A program made the translations under genes and the position numbers. This document shows positions 9,431-19,042 of a stretch of 64,000 nt of DNA, in pieces (position 1 is the first letter of the stretch; each line of letters opens with the position of its first letter). Under the pieces are notes generated by a model. The model ran no database searches. It was given only the letters and a program-made list of their open reading frames with translations, and had not been told where the DNA came from. Source of the DNA: Bacteroidia bacterium (GTDB taxonomy: Bacteria; Bacteroidota; Bacteroidia; J057); NCBI GenBank assembly GCA_019695295.1, contig JAIBAH010000005.1, positions 1 through 64,000 on the forward strand. The letters are read 5' to 3'.

Positions 9431-11557
9431 ATGAATAATCTGTATTTCTCTGTTTTGATTCTCGCAGTAGTAGTGGCTTTTACCGGTTGCAAAAGTGAAA
9501 GTGCAGAAAGTATAAACTACCCCGCAAGCCATCGTGGCACAGTAGCTGACCAGTACTTTGGAAAAATGGTGGAAGACCCCTACCGGTGGCTTGAATACGA
9601 AAACAATGAGGAAGTAAAAAAATGGATAGATGATGAGAACGCAATAACTCAAAACTATCTTAATCAAATCCCCTTTCGTCCAAACCTTGCAGAAAGACTA
9701 AAAACCCTTTGGAACTATACCCGTCAAACGGCTCCCAATAAAGAAGGAGAAAATTATTTCTTCTATAAAAATGACGGACTTCAGAATCAAAGCGTACTTT
9801 ATATTCAGAAAGGCGAAAGCGGAAAACCCGAAGTATTTCTGGATCCCAACGCCTTATCAAAGGATGGAACGACATCCATTACTACAACGAGTGTATCCAA
9901 AGACGGAAAATGGTTTGCATACGGACTTTCCAAAGCAGGCTCCGACTGGAATGAATTTTTTGTAAGAGACATTGCTACCGGCAAAGACAATCCCGAAAAA
10001 CTCGAATGGGTGAAATTTTCCGGTGCTGCCTGGTGGGGCAATGGATTTTTCTATACCCGTTTTCCGGAACCCAAAAAAGGCACTGCCCTTTCCGCTTCCA
10101 ATACCAATTCCAGAATTTACTATCACAAAGCAGGCACACCTCAATCTCAGGACAGCCTTGTCTTTGAATATCCTCAGGACCCGCTCATCGGATTAGGTGC
10201 AAGTACAAGCGAGGATGAAAAGTACCTTTTTGTAGATTTGAGTAAAGGTGCTTCCGATAATTCCGCGATTTACTATAAAAACCTCACCAAAAAAGACACA
10301 AAACTGCAGCCGCTGATTAGCAATTATGACAACGCTTACAATTTTCTGGGCAATGACGGAGACAACATGATATTCCTTACCGACAAAGGGGCTCCCAAAA
10401 GAAGAATCATCCTTATAAATCCGGCAAAACCTGACGAAAAAAACTGGAAAGTAATCGTTCCTGAACAGGAAAACACAATTCAGTCCGCAAAAATATTTGG
10501 AGATAAACTCTTCTGTACCATGATGGTGGACGCAAAACATCAGATTAAGGTATTTTCCATGAAAGGAAATGAAAGCTATGATGTACAGATTCCCGGAATC
10601 GGCTCAGTGGGAGGGTTTACCGGAAAAAGAGAAGACACTGTTACTTATTTTACTTTTACTTCCTTCACTCAGCCTACTGCAATCTATAAATACAATATCC
10701 TCCGGAATACTTCTTCCCTTCACTGGAAACCTGAAACCAAATTCGCTTCTTCCGAGTATGAAACCAAACAGGTATTCTATCAAAGTAAAGACGGAACAAA
10801 AATCCCGATGTTTATCACTCATAAAAAAGGAATTACCCTTAACGGCGATAACCCAACCTACCTCTACGGTTACGGTGGCTTCAATATCAGCATTTTACCT
10901 TCTTATGCTACTCATATGCTTCCTTTTCTGGAAAAAGGCGGAGTCTATGCGGTTGTGACACTGAGAGGCGGCGGAGAATATGGAGAAGAATGGCACGCTG
11001 CAGGTATGAGGGATAAAAAACAAAATGTATTTGATGACTTTATCGGAGCAGCAGAATTCCTGATTAAAGAGAAATATACCTCAAACAAAAAATTATGTAT
11101 TTCCGGCCGCTCCAACGGGGGCTTGCTCGTAGGTGCATGTATGACCCAAAGACCCGATTTGTTTGGCGTAGCTCTGCCGGCAGTTGGCGTAATGGATATG
11201 CTTCGTTTCCACCGGTTTACGATTGGACATGCCTGGACAGTAGAGTACGGCTGTGCAGACTCTTCCGTAAAGCAGTTTGAAACACTCTATAAGTATTCTC
11301 CATATCATAACCTTAAAAAAGATACGCACTATCCGGCCACTATGGTCACTACGGCAGACCATGATGACAGGGTTGTACCAGCTCATTCCTTTAAATTTGC
11401 TGCAAATCTTCAGCATAATCACAAAGGTGAAAACCCGGTTCTTATCAGAATTGAAACCTCTGCAGGTCATGGTAGCGGAAAATCCACTACAAAACAAATC
11501 GAGGAATGGGCCGATGTGTGGGCATTTGTATTGCATAATATGGGGGTAAACTATTAG
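9431..11557 (+). CDS. Prolyl oligopeptidase family S9A lipoprotein
   Basis: 708 residues. The signal peptide ends in a lipobox (FTGC, Cys20), predicting an exported lipid-anchored enzyme. An N-terminal beta-propeller (about 90-430) follows the family's PYRWLEYENNEEV-type opening, and the C-terminal alpha/beta-hydrolase domain carries Ser561 (SGRSNGG), Asp646 (ADHDDRV) and His680 (AGHGSG), a complete catalytic triad with the same spacing as other S9A enzymes. Predicted activity is cleavage after proline in short peptides in the periplasm or at the surface. It has its own apparent promoter box and stands alone between tilS and ftsH. Confidence 0.93.
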   Translation: MNNLYFSVLILAVVVAFTGCKSESAESINYPASHRGTVADQYFGKMVEDPYRWLEYENNEEVKKWIDDENAITQNYLNQIPFRPNLAERLKTLWNYTRQTAPNKEGENYFFYKNDGLQNQSVLYIQKGESGKPEVFLDPNALSKDGTTSITTTSVSKDGKWFAYGLSKAGSDWNEFFVRDIATGKDNPEKLEWVKFSGAAWWGNGFFYTRFPEPKKGTALSASNTNSRIYYHKAGTPQSQDSLVFEYPQDPLIGLGASTSEDEKYLFVDLSKGASDNSAIYYKNLTKKDTKLQPLISNYDNAYNFLGNDGDNMIFLTDKGAPKRRIILINPAKPDEKNWKVIVPEQENTIQSAKIFGDKLFCTMMVDAKHQIKVFSMKGNESYDVQIPGIGSVGGFTGKREDTVTYFTFTSFTQPTAIYKYNILRNTSSLHWKPETKFASSEYETKQVFYQSKDGTKIPMFITHKKGITLNGDNPTYLYGYGGFNISILPSYATHMLPFLEKGGVYAVVTLRGGGEYGEEWHAAGMRDKKQNVFDDFIGAAEFLIKEKYTSNKKLCISGRSNGGLLVGACMTQRPDLFGVALPAVGVMDMLRFHRFTIGHAWTVEYGCADSSVKQFETLYKYSPYHNLKKDTHYPATMVTTADHDDRVVPAHSFKFAANLQHNHKGENPVLIRIETSAGHGSGKSTTKQIEEWADVWAFVLHNMGVNY

Positions 11558-11645
11558 TGAATCCTGCACTTTTGCTTTTCCAAAACTCCTTTCACAAGTT
11601 TGCTCTTTTCAATTTTATTCCTTAGAGTCAGCAAATTTGTGTATT

Positions 11646-11679
11646 TTTGTCATACATTTGACAAAAACAGGTAACTTTG
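11646..11679 (+). promoter_or_regulatory. Possible ftsH promoter
   Basis: TTTG (11646-11649) and TAACTTTG (11672-11679) are separated by 22 bp. This leaves a leader of about 130 nt before ftsH that includes an A-rich stretch just before the ATG. A second TAnnTTTG match (11642-11649) overlaps the upstream box, so the exact promoter is uncertain. Confidence 0.4.
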
Positions 11680-11814
11680 TCCATTTGTATGAGGACTGGC
11701 ATTATTCTTAGGGATTAAAAGTTAAAACAATTTAGCCGGTTTTGAGTATAAGTGATATAAAAAAGAGTGCTAATCAAAAAAAAATAAAAAAAAACGAATC
11801 CTAAATAGTAAAAA

Positions 11815-13716
11815 ATGGCAGATTTTCAAGATTTTGATAACAATAAATCCAATAAATCCGGAAATAATAATATTTACTGGATATACATTCTGATATTGGC
11901 CGTAGTAATTTTTGTAGCCATATTCATGAAGGAGCCCGGACAAACCCTGAGGATAACCCCGACCAATTTACAATACCTTTACTCCAACGAAATGGTGGAC
12001 AAAGTATTGATATACCAGAATGCAAACAAGGTTGAAGCGATGCTGAATGATAAAGGCAAAGCCTATATGAAAGGCATTGTGGATAAAAATGATTATGCAA
12101 TTCTGGATAAATTAGGGAAAGTGAGTACGGAAGTAGGTGACCCTTCTGTGTACGAAAAGCAACTGATTGATAAAGGAGTGGTATATGAAACCCGTAAAGA
12201 AATTGAATTCGGATATATTCTGAACTTCCTTCTTCCGATTATTATACTCGTGGTTTTATGGGTAGTATTTATGAGAAGAATGGGCGGAGGCGGAGGCCAG
12301 ATTTTTAATATCGGCAAAAGCCGGGCTTCTTTGTATGACAAGGAAAATAAAGTAAATGTTACTTTTAACGACGTAGCGGGCATAGAAGAGGCAAAAGAAG
12401 AAGTACAGGAAGTAGTAGAATTTCTGAAAAACCCGGGCAAATTCACCAAACTGGGTGGTCATATCCCTAAAGGTGTACTTCTCGTAGGCCCTCCGGGTAC
12501 CGGAAAAACCCTGCTTGCCAAAGCGGTTGCAGGGGAAGCAAAAGTGCCTTTTTTCTCTCTGAGCGGTTCTGATTTCGTTGAGATGTTTGTGGGAGTAGGA
12601 GCGGCAAGGGTAAGGGATTTATTCAAACAGGCAAAAGAAAAAGCTCCCTGTATCATTTTTATAGATGAAATTGATGCTGTCGGAAGAAGCCGCGGCAAAG
12701 GCAATTTTACCGGCGCAAACGACGAAAGGGAAAATACCCTGAATCAGTTACTCGTAGAAATGGACGGCTTTGATACTGACTCTGGTGTAATCATTATGGC
12801 TGCGACAAACCGCCCGGACGTGCTCGACAGTGCCTTATTGCGTGCAGGTCGTTTTGACAGACAAATTGCAGTGGATAAGCCGGATATCAAAGCAAGAGAA
12901 GCGATTTTCAAAGTGCATTTAGGAAAAATCGCGCTGGGTAAGGACGTAAGCGTAGAAAGATTAGCAGAGCAAACCCCGGGTTTTGTAGGGGCAGATATCA
13001 TGAATGTATGTAATGAGGCAGCCCTGATTGCTGCAAGAAGAAATAAAGAGAGCGTGGAAATGGTGGATTTCCAGTATGCAATTGACCGTGTAATTCTCGG
13101 ACTGGAAAGAAAAAGTAAAATTATTTCTCCCGAAGAAAAGAAAATTATTGCCTATCACGAAGCCGGACACGCTGTGGTTTCATGGTTTCTCAAACATGCA
13201 AGTCCCCTCGTTAAGGTATCTATCATTCCAAGAGGAATCGGGGCTTTGGGATATGCTCAGTATCTCCCCAAAGAACACAATCTGTACTCTACCGGAAAAC
13301 TACTGGACTTCATGTGTTCTACCCTGGGCGGAAGGGCTGCTGAAGACTTAACCTTCGGGGAAATTACCAACGGAGCCTCGGATGATTTGGATAAAGTAAC
13401 CAAAATGGCCTATGCAATGGTTACTGTATGGGGAATGAATAAAACTGTGGGAAATGTATCTTTTCAGGAAAACGGGGAGTACAATTTCACCAAACCTTAT
13501 TCCGACGCTACGGCTCAGATTATAGATCAGGAAGTAAAATCTATCATTGATAATGCTTACATGAGAACCCGTAATCTACTGATTGAAAAGAAAGAACAAC
13601 TCGAAGCGGTAGCGCAGGAATTGCTTCAGAAAGAAGTGATTTTCCGGGAGGATCTGGAAAGACTGATTGGAAAAAGACCTTTTGAAGAAGAAGAACATAC
13701 CGCTTTACTCGTATAA
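11815..13716 (+). CDS. ftsH: ATP-dependent zinc metalloprotease FtsH
   Basis: 633 residues. Two membrane spans (about 22-42 and 133-153) flank a periplasmic loop. The AAA+ domain has Walker A GPPGTGKT (225-232), Walker [12 protein letters not shown] and the second region of homology [20 protein letters not shown]. The peptidase domain has the zinc motif HEAGH (448-452) and a downstream Asp in the expected helix. FtsH is a membrane-anchored hexamer that degrades misfolded membrane proteins and regulatory proteins. A hairpin terminator follows directly, so it is probably transcribed alone. Confidence 0.97.
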   Translation: MADFQDFDNNKSNKSGNNNIYWIYILILAVVIFVAIFMKEPGQTLRITPTNLQYLYSNEMVDKVLIYQNANKVEAMLNDKGKAYMKGIVDKNDYAILDKLGKVSTEVGDPSVYEKQLIDKGVVYETRKEIEFGYILNFLLPIIILVVLWVVFMRRMGGGGGQIFNIGKSRASLYDKENKVNVTFNDVAGIEEAKEEVQEVVEFLKNPGKFTKLGGHIPKGVLLVGPPGTGKTLLAKAVAGEAKVPFFSLSGSDFVEMFVGVGAARVRDLFKQAKEKAPCIIFIDEIDAVGRSRGKGNFTGANDERENTLNQLLVEMDGFDTDSGVIIMAATNRPDVLDSALLRAGRFDRQIAVDKPDIKAREAIFKVHLGKIALGKDVSVERLAEQTPGFVGADIMNVCNEAALIAARRNKESVEMVDFQYAIDRVILGLERKSKIISPEEKKIIAYHEAGHAVVSWFLKHASPLVKVSIIPRGIGALGYAQYLPKEHNLYSTGKLLDFMCSTLGGRAAEDLTFGEITNGASDDLDKVTKMAYAMVTVWGMNKTVGNVSFQENGEYNFTKPYSDATAQIIDQEVKSIIDNAYMRTRNLLIEKKEQLEAVAQELLQKEVIFREDLERLIGKRPFEEEEHTALLV

Positions 13717-13728
13717 TAATTCAACCGG

Positions 13729-13763
13729 AAAAAGGTCATTTCTCAACAGAAAATGACCTTTTT
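13729..13763 (+). terminator. Intrinsic terminator after ftsH
   Basis: AAAAAGGTCATTT pairs perfectly with AAATGACCTTTTT over a 9-nt loop, beginning 12 bp after the stop codon. Confidence 0.85.
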
Positions 13764-13786
13764 CATTTATAATATATGTTTTTGTC

Positions 13787-13987
13787 ATGAATCTTTTCGT
13801 AAACAAAATTCCGGTTCAGACCAGTGTTCAGTTTCTGGGGCAATTAATGACTGAACTGGGCAAGGCTCAGCTTTCAGGAATCGCCGTTGCGGTAAATCAG
13901 AGGGTAATTCCCCGTTCCAAATGGAATGAATATACCCTTCAGGAAAACGACATGATTACGATTATTTCGGCCACTCAGGGCGGATAA
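13787..13987 (+). CDS. thiS: ThiS sulfur-carrier protein
   Basis: 66 residues, the normal size for ThiS, with the beta-grasp pattern (NLFVNKIPVQ, GIAVAVNQRVIPRSKW, NDMITIISATQGG) and the required C-terminal Gly-Gly. In thiamine biosynthesis the C-terminal glycine is adenylated by ThiF and converted to a thiocarboxylate that donates sulfur to the thiazole ring. It is isolated here: none of thiF, thiG, thiH or thiC is adjacent, although a ThiE-like gene lies about 40 kb away in the window. It starts 24 bp beyond the ftsH terminator. MoaD is less likely because of the length and the QGG ending. Confidence 0.88.
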   Translation: MNLFVNKIPVQTSVQFLGQLMTELGKAQLSGIAVAVNQRVIPRSKWNEYTLQENDMITIISATQGG

Positions 13988-13998
13988 ACCTTTCCGAA

Positions 13999-15693
13999 CT
14001 AATGGATTCCTGTAGCAATCTGAAATGCACTGAGAAACTGTATCGAAGAAATACCCGCATACAAATTTCCATCTACTCCGAGTGTCTCCATATTTTCCGG
14101 TTTTCCGGCAAGATACAAAGGAATTCCCGGAAACGAAGCCCGGCATTGCTGAATGTGCTGCATTCCCTCTGTAAAATACGTTTCGTCACTACTGCATAAT
14201 ACGACAGCAACCGGACTTCCCGCTATCTCCTCCCCTTCCGTTATTTCAAAGCCACCACATCCAATGAGGTTTCTGCAAAATAATGCTCTTGCATTCCGCA
14301 TTCCGATATCCCCAAAAGTAAGCAGGTGTACGGAAGGTCTTTTGCCTTGTTTCAGGGTGTAGTTCTCGGTTTTTTTTCGGATTGCTTCAAATTCCATAAA
14401 AACAGTTTCAGCAGAAAGTGTCTCTTTCTCAAGTACTTCTCCTGTATCCGGATACTGATTGACTCCGATAAATACTTTTTTGCGTTTATCAGTATCTGTT
14501 CTTGCCGCATTTTTATACAGGGTGATTTTTTCATTGAGCCAGCCGGACTCTTTCACCGCCCAAAACCCTCCCTGACGTTCTATTTCCTGAAACATTTCCC
14601 AGCTTTTTTCTGCAAGAGTCTGAGTCAGGGCTTCGATATAATATGCGCCACCGGCAGCGTCCGCTACTTTGTCGAGATAGGATTCATGTTTTAATAAGTG
14701 ATGAATATTTCTGCTTACTCTGTGGGAAAAGGCATTGGTTTCTTTAATATTTTGAGTAAAAGGAGAAGCGATTACGCCATTTGCCCCGCCCATAATGCCT
14801 GACATCACCTCCGTAGTAATCCTGAGAATGTTTGTATAGGCGTCATAATGAGCAAGATTCAGTGAAGAAGTTCCTGCCATAAGAAAAGGGCTGCAATCCT
14901 TCACCCCATAGATTTCTGCAATCCGCCCGAATCCCTTCCTGAATGCTCTGAGTTTGGCTACTTCTGCGAAGAAACTACCGCCTGAGGGAAAAGTAAAAGC
15001 GTATTGATGAAAAACAGTTTTGCTGTCAAGCCCTTCTTTTTTCAGGATTTCTACCCAATCCACTGCCTGGGCAAATCCCGCTGCAAGCTGGAGAACAATG
15101 CTCCAGGAGTATTCTTCCAGATTGATTCCCAACGTTTTCAGATAGGGTAAGGTAAGGGTATTTTTCTGAATGATTGCCGCAATCGTGCTTGCCTGAGAAG
15201 GTTGAAGAGACGAAGTAAAAGTACCGGTCAGGTTTGTACTTTTCTGTCCGGATTCTCCCAGAAAATTAAACAATGCAGAGAAAAAATCAACGGATAATTC
15301 AGGATACTGAATATGAACCGCATTTTTGTCCACAGGAATTTCTCTCATGGCCTGCATATAGTCCGAAATCTCAGGATTTGGAGAAAAAAGTAAAAAAGCA
15401 TGAATATCCGCTTCCATATCTTCCCTGATTCGGGAAAAAGTCCCTTCTTCTGCCAAATTGACAGGTTGAATAGCCTGCCAACCCTGCTGCGTTGTATGAA
15501 AAAGGTTTGCTCTGCTCAGGGGCAATGCAGAAGGCTCGTGCGGAGCCTGAACCTCTGTAGCCCATGGCGCAATGGTAAGGCCATTTTCAATATTCCACAA
15601 CAAACTTTCCAAAGGCTTGCCTTTCAGGTCTTTTGTAATTACGTTCAACCAGTCTTCCAGTGTATGCTGCGGAAATTCCGAAAATAAATTCAT
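13999..15693 (-). CDS. mutA: Methylmalonyl-CoA mutase small (beta) subunit
   Basis: 564 residues. The TIM-barrel domain shows family phrases such as DWLNVITKDLKGKPLESLLW, AFRKGFGRIAEIYG and DAAGGAYYIEALTQTLAEK. The C-terminal Rossmann domain (about 430-564) lacks the B12-binding DxHxxG motif: LLTFGDIGMRNARALF stands where the large subunit has its cobalamin histidine. This is typical of the non-catalytic small subunit, which supports the large subunit in succinyl-CoA/methylmalonyl-CoA interconversion. The large-subunit gene usually adjoins it, but here thiS follows convergently (11 bp gap) and an Fe-S carrier gene is divergent upstream, so mutB must be elsewhere or absent. Confidence 0.85.
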   Translation of the reverse strand: MNLFSEFPQHTLEDWLNVITKDLKGKPLESLLWNIENGLTIAPWATEVQAPHEPSALPLSRANLFHTTQQGWQAIQPVNLAEEGTFSRIREDMEADIHAFLLFSPNPEISDYMQAMREIPVDKNAVHIQYPELSVDFFSALFNFLGESGQKSTNLTGTFTSSLQPSQASTIAAIIQKNTLTLPYLKTLGINLEEYSWSIVLQLAAGFAQAVDWVEILKKEGLDSKTVFHQYAFTFPSGGSFFAEVAKLRAFRKGFGRIAEIYGVKDCSPFLMAGTSSLNLAHYDAYTNILRITTEVMSGIMGGANGVIASPFTQNIKETNAFSHRVSRNIHHLLKHESYLDKVADAAGGAYYIEALTQTLAEKSWEMFQEIERQGGFWAVKESGWLNEKITLYKNAARTDTDKRKKVFIGVNQYPDTGEVLEKETLSAETVFMEFEAIRKKTENYTLKQGKRPSVHLLTFGDIGMRNARALFCRNLIGCGGFEITEGEEIAGSPVAVVLCSSDETYFTEGMQHIQQCRASFPGIPLYLAGKPENMETLGVDGNLYAGISSIQFLSAFQIATGIH

Positions 15694-15840
15694 GGTTATG
15701 CTATTTTTTTTCTGATGAAAAAAAGATTATTTCACTTTGCAAAATTCTTTCTTTTTTTTCTATTTCCCAAATTTCACAGAAAGATTCACAACAGAAGAAC
15801 ATTTTCTCTCTTTTTTTCGTTTAAAACAATAAAAAGCACA

Positions 15841-16182
15841 ATGACAGAAACAATATTCAAAATAGCAATCACTGAAAGTGCGGCAGCCGAAATCCGCAAC
15901 ATCATTCAGGAAGAAAACATTCCCGATACCCGTTTTTTACGGCTCGGGGTCAAAGGAGGAGGCTGCTCCGGATTAAGTTATATTCTGGAGTTTGAGGAAA
16001 AATCAGCCTTTGATGATTTAATGGAGCTCAGTGGAATCAAGGTTATAATTGATAAAAGACATCAGTTGTATCTTGATGGAATAGAATTGGATTATCAATA
16101 CGGACTAAACAACAGAGGATTTATCTTTAATAATCCCAACGCCAAAAACTCCTGTGGGTGTGGCACTTCATTCTCTACATAA
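15841..16182 (+). CDS. A-type iron-sulfur carrier (IscA/ErpA/HesB family)
   Basis: 113 residues from the ATG at 15841. An upstream in-frame start at 15715 would add a Phe/Lys-rich stretch with no family resemblance, and 107-115 residues is the usual size. The three conserved cysteines are present: Cys42 (GGGCSG) and Cys105/Cys107 (SCGCG). These proteins receive and deliver Fe-S clusters to apo-enzymes in the cytoplasm. The msrB gene begins only 3 bp after the stop, suggesting co-transcription; both cluster carriers and methionine sulfoxide reductases are linked to oxidative stress. Other isc/suf genes are not nearby. Confidence 0.9.
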   Translation: MTETIFKIAITESAAAEIRNIIQEENIPDTRFLRLGVKGGGCSGLSYILEFEEKSAFDDLMELSGIKVIIDKRHQLYLDGIELDYQYGLNNRGFIFNNPNAKNSCGCGTSFST

Positions 16183-16185
16183 AAA

Positions 16186-16692
16186 ATGAAATGGATTATA
16201 TTTTCTGCATTTATATGCCTTGTAATCGCAGGGTGTGCGCAGCTTAAATCCGGAAAAAATAGTTCTGAAAAACCTAAAAGTATTGAAAATATGAAAAATA
16301 AAATCGTAAAATCTGAGGAAGAGTGGAAAAACGAACTCTCTCCGGAAGAATACCGGGTGCTGCGCGAAAAAGGAACGGAAAGGGCTTTTACCGGAGCTTA
16401 CTGGAATAATCATGAAGATGGGGTGTACCTCTGTGCTGCCTGCGGTCAGGAGTTGTTTGATTCAGAAACCAAATTTGAGTCCGGAACAGGATGGCCGAGT
16501 TTTTTTGCCCCTTTAAGCAAGGAAGCAGTCGAAGAAGAAACCGATATTTCCTTTGGAATGGTGAGAACAGAGGTAATGTGCGGCAAATGCGGTGGTCATC
16601 TTGGGCATGTGTTCAATGACGGCCCAAAGCCTACAAAAATGCGCTACTGTATCAATTCTGTTTCCCTGAAATTTCAGAAAGAGAAGGAATAA
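16186..16692 (+). CDS. msrB: Peptide-methionine (R)-S-oxide reductase, lipoprotein form
   Basis: 168 residues. A signal peptide with lipobox (IAGC, Cys17) precedes a linker and a full MsrB domain. The zinc-binding pairs are Cys83/Cys86 (CAAC) and Cys132/Cys135 (CGKC), and the catalytic cysteine is Cys155 in [10 protein letters not shown]. The SGTGWPSF motif is present. MsrB reduces the R epimer of methionine sulfoxide in proteins; the lipobox places this copy in the periplasm or on a membrane, so it probably repairs exported proteins. It is tightly spaced after the Fe-S carrier gene and ends before a strong bidirectional hairpin. Confidence 0.94.
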   Translation: MKWIIFSAFICLVIAGCAQLKSGKNSSEKPKSIENMKNKIVKSEEEWKNELSPEEYRVLREKGTERAFTGAYWNNHEDGVYLCAACGQELFDSETKFESGTGWPSFFAPLSKEAVEEETDISFGMVRTEVMCGKCGGHLGHVFNDGPKPTKMRYCINSVSLKFQKEKE

Positions 16693-16745
16693 TTTCATTC
16701 TCCCCATCATTGAGCCCAGGCAACTTATTCAGCAAACATAAATAC

Positions 16746-16781
16746 AAAAAACCGCTATCCTGTAAGAGAAAGCGGTTTTTT
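16746..16781. terminator. Bidirectional intrinsic terminator between msrB and the Skp-like gene
   Basis: AAAAAACCGCT pairs with AGCGGTTTTTT over a 14-nt loop; the A run before and the T run after allow it to act on both convergent transcripts. Confidence 0.85.
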
Positions 16782-16804
16782 GTTTATAGAAGGTTTCCCT
16801 TCGT

Positions 16805-17482
16805 TTATTTTTTTAATCCTAATTTTGCTTTTACCAAAGGAAGCAGGTCACGGGTGGTATCTGCATACACCACGCCACCCAAACTGGGGTCGAGCACAAA
16901 AGTATATCCATTGTCTTTGGCTACTTGTTTTACCGCCTTATCCAGACGTTTCAAAAGCGGAGCGAGCATTTCCTGTCTTTTCTTTTCCATCTCACTGGAA
17001 GACTCGTATTGCATTTTCTGAAGCTGCTGATCTAGGCTCATCAATTCTTCTTCCCGGGATTTTCTTTCTGTTTCGTTCAAGAGGTGGCCGTTTTCCTGAT
17101 AGGTCTGCAATTTGGTTTGAGCGGTTTTGGACAGACTCGAAAACTCCGCTTCTTTTCCTTTATACATTTCCTCTAATTTTTTTTCGATAGCCCGGGCTTC
17201 CGGTACAGCCTCCAGCAAAAGGGCGGAGTTCAGATACCCGATTTTTTCTTTCCCTACAGCAATATTATCCAGAACAGGCGTAGAAATCATCGTAGTTTCA
17301 GACGTTTTCCCCTCTTCAACATCAGGGATTGTAGTAGTAGTGGTAGATTCTTCTTTTTTATTGGAATCGTTTGCGGTTACCGTTTCCTTATTGTCTCCGG
17401 TTCCTGTTTTTTTATTATCACAGGCAGAAATAGAAACTCCGGTGACAATACACATTAACAAAATGATTTTATTTATTTTCAT
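16805..17482 (-). CDS. OmpH/Skp-family periplasmic chaperone with lipobox and linker
   Basis: About 225 residues from the start of MKINKIILLMCIVTGVSISAC; a longer reading frame begins with a TTG and adds sequence ahead of the signal peptide, so the internal ATG is preferred. A lipobox (SISAC) is followed by a polar Thr/Glu/Asn-rich linker of roughly 50 residues. The OmpH domain opens with the classic IGYLNSALLLEAVPEA and continues as a long coiled coil (YKGKEAEFSSLSKTAQTKL to MEKKRQEMLAPLLKRLDKAV) with a beta end (GYTFVLDPS). Skp holds unfolded outer-membrane proteins in the periplasm. Most homologues are soluble; the apparent lipid anchor and long linker make this copy unusual. It is not beside bamA, where Skp genes often sit. 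Confidence 0.82.
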   Translation of the reverse strand: MKINKIILLMCIVTGVSISACDNKKTGTGDNKETVTANDSNKKEESTTTTTIPDVEEGKTSETTMISTPVLDNIAVGKEKIGYLNSALLLEAVPEARAIEKKLEEMYKGKEAEFSSLSKTAQTKLQTYQENGHLLNETERKSREEELMSLDQQLQKMQYESSSEMEKKRQEMLAPLLKRLDKAVKQVAKDNGYTFVLDPSLGGVVYADTTRDLLPLVKAKLGLKK

Positions 17483-17634
17483 GAAATTAAAAAAAATTGA
17501 TGAACACACTTTGTATAAAACATTCAAAAGCAATGAAAAGCAGACCCGTTCATTTTTTTGAAAACTTTGCTACTTATACGGAACTTTTCATACTTCGTTG
17601 AAAAATCGTGCAAATATACTACTTTTTTTGTTTA

Positions 17635-17665
17635 TTTGTTTCCGGATTTAAGGAATTAACTTTTG
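17635..17665 (+). promoter_or_regulatory. Possible promoter of the sugar-lactone oxidase gene
   Basis: TTTG (17635-17638) and TAACTTTTG (from 17657) are 18 bp apart. The -7 box has one extra T compared with TAnnTTTG. The ATG at 17695 lies 30 bp downstream. Confidence 0.35.
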
Positions 17666-17694
17666 ATAATCGTACAAATATTCAATTTTCAGGC

Positions 17695-18984
17695 ATGAAA
17701 ACTTTTCAAAACTGGTCAGGAGACGTTAAATCATCCCCCAAAGAGTGGTTATTTCCGGCGGAAGAAGCGGAGATTATACAAATTGTACATTCTGCAAGAG
17801 AGAAAGGAAATAAAATCCGGGTTATTGGCTCCGGTCATTCTTTCACCGCACTGGTTCATTCTGATAGCATTCTGGTTTCTCTCGACCGGTTTTCGGGTGT
17901 AGTGTCTGTCGATAAAGAGAAACTTCAGGCTACGGTAAAAGCCGGTACGAAAATCCATGAACTCGGGAAACTCCTTTGGGCAGAAGGAATGGCCCTTGAA
18001 AATCAGGGGGATATCGATCAGCAGTCTGTAGCGGGTGCGCTTTCTACGGGCACGCATGGCTCCGGCATTACCTTCGGTAGTCTTGCCACTCAAATCAGGG
18101 GCATACGGATGATTACCGCAAGCGGAGAGCCACTGGAGTGCTCCGAAACCCTTAATGCAGATATCTTTAAAGCTGCCCAGGTGTCCATGGGAATGCTTGG
18201 GATTATTACTCATTTCACCCTTCAGCTTGTCCCCGCTTACAAACTGCATTATCATGCATCTAAAACTACCGTAAAAGAATGTATGTCTCAACTGACTACC
18301 CTGAAACAAAACAACCGGAATTTTGAATTTTATTATTTTCCCTATACCGAAATCGCTCAGGTCAAAATCATGAATGAAACACAGGAAGCACCTCAGCCTT
18401 ACGGTTTAGCGAACTATCTGTCGGATATGGTGCTGGAAAACGGGCTGTTTCAAATCATGAGCACAATTTCAAAATATGTACCCGGCACAACGACAGGCAT
18501 CAGCAAACTTGCCGGACTGGGAGCAAGTTCGGCTTCGCGTAAATGCTGGAGCCATAACGCTTATCCTACCGCAAGGCTCGTCCGTTTTCATGAAATGGAA
18601 TACAATATCCCCGCAGAAAATTTTGAGGAAGTATTCAGGGAAGTAAAAAAATGTATCGAAAAAAACCGTTTCAGGGTACATTTTCCGCTGGAGTGCCGGT
18701 TTGTAAAATCCGATGATATATGGTTAAGTCCTGCTTATCAGCGGGAAAGCGCTTACATTGCAGCACACGCTTATCAGGGAATGCCCTACAAAGAATATTT
18801 TGGGGCACTGGAGCAAATCTATCATCGTTATGGCGGACGGCCACACTGGGGCAAGCTTCATACCTGTAAAAGTGAGTACTTATCTCAAAATTATCCGATG
18901 TGGGAATCGTTTCTGAAAATCAGAAGAAGGCTGGATTCCGGCAATATTTTTCTGAATGGATATCTTGAATCCCTCTTTCTGTAA
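17695..18984 (+). CDS. FAD-linked D-arabinono/L-gulono-1,4-lactone oxidase-like enzyme
   Basis: 429 residues from the ATG at 17695, chosen because conserved sequence (NWSGDVKSSPKEW) begins there. The FAD-binding PCMH domain contains GSGHSF (45-50; His48 is the usual covalent FAD site), LSTGTHGSG and SMGMLGIITHFTL. The C-terminal ALO domain ends with the conserved HWGKLH (384-389). Related enzymes oxidise aldono-lactones or alditols to keto products using O2 or another acceptor. The exact sugar substrate cannot be read from sequence. There is no signal peptide, so it is cytoplasmic. Monocistronic context. Confidence 0.85.
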   Translation: MKTFQNWSGDVKSSPKEWLFPAEEAEIIQIVHSAREKGNKIRVIGSGHSFTALVHSDSILVSLDRFSGVVSVDKEKLQATVKAGTKIHELGKLLWAEGMALENQGDIDQQSVAGALSTGTHGSGITFGSLATQIRGIRMITASGEPLECSETLNADIFKAAQVSMGMLGIITHFTLQLVPAYKLHYHASKTTVKECMSQLTTLKQNNRNFEFYYFPYTEIAQVKIMNETQEAPQPYGLANYLSDMVLENGLFQIMSTISKYVPGTTTGISKLAGLGASSASRKCWSHNAYPTARLVRFHEMEYNIPAENFEEVFREVKKCIEKNRFRVHFPLECRFVKSDDIWLSPAYQRESAYIAAHAYQGMPYKEYFGALEQIYHRYGGRPHWGKLHTCKSEYLSQNYPMWESFLKIRRRLDSGNIFLNGYLESLFL

Positions 18985-19042
18985 ATATTGATTTTTTGTA
19001 TTTTTCTTTATAAAATCATCTTTTTCAATCCTTTACAAAGAT

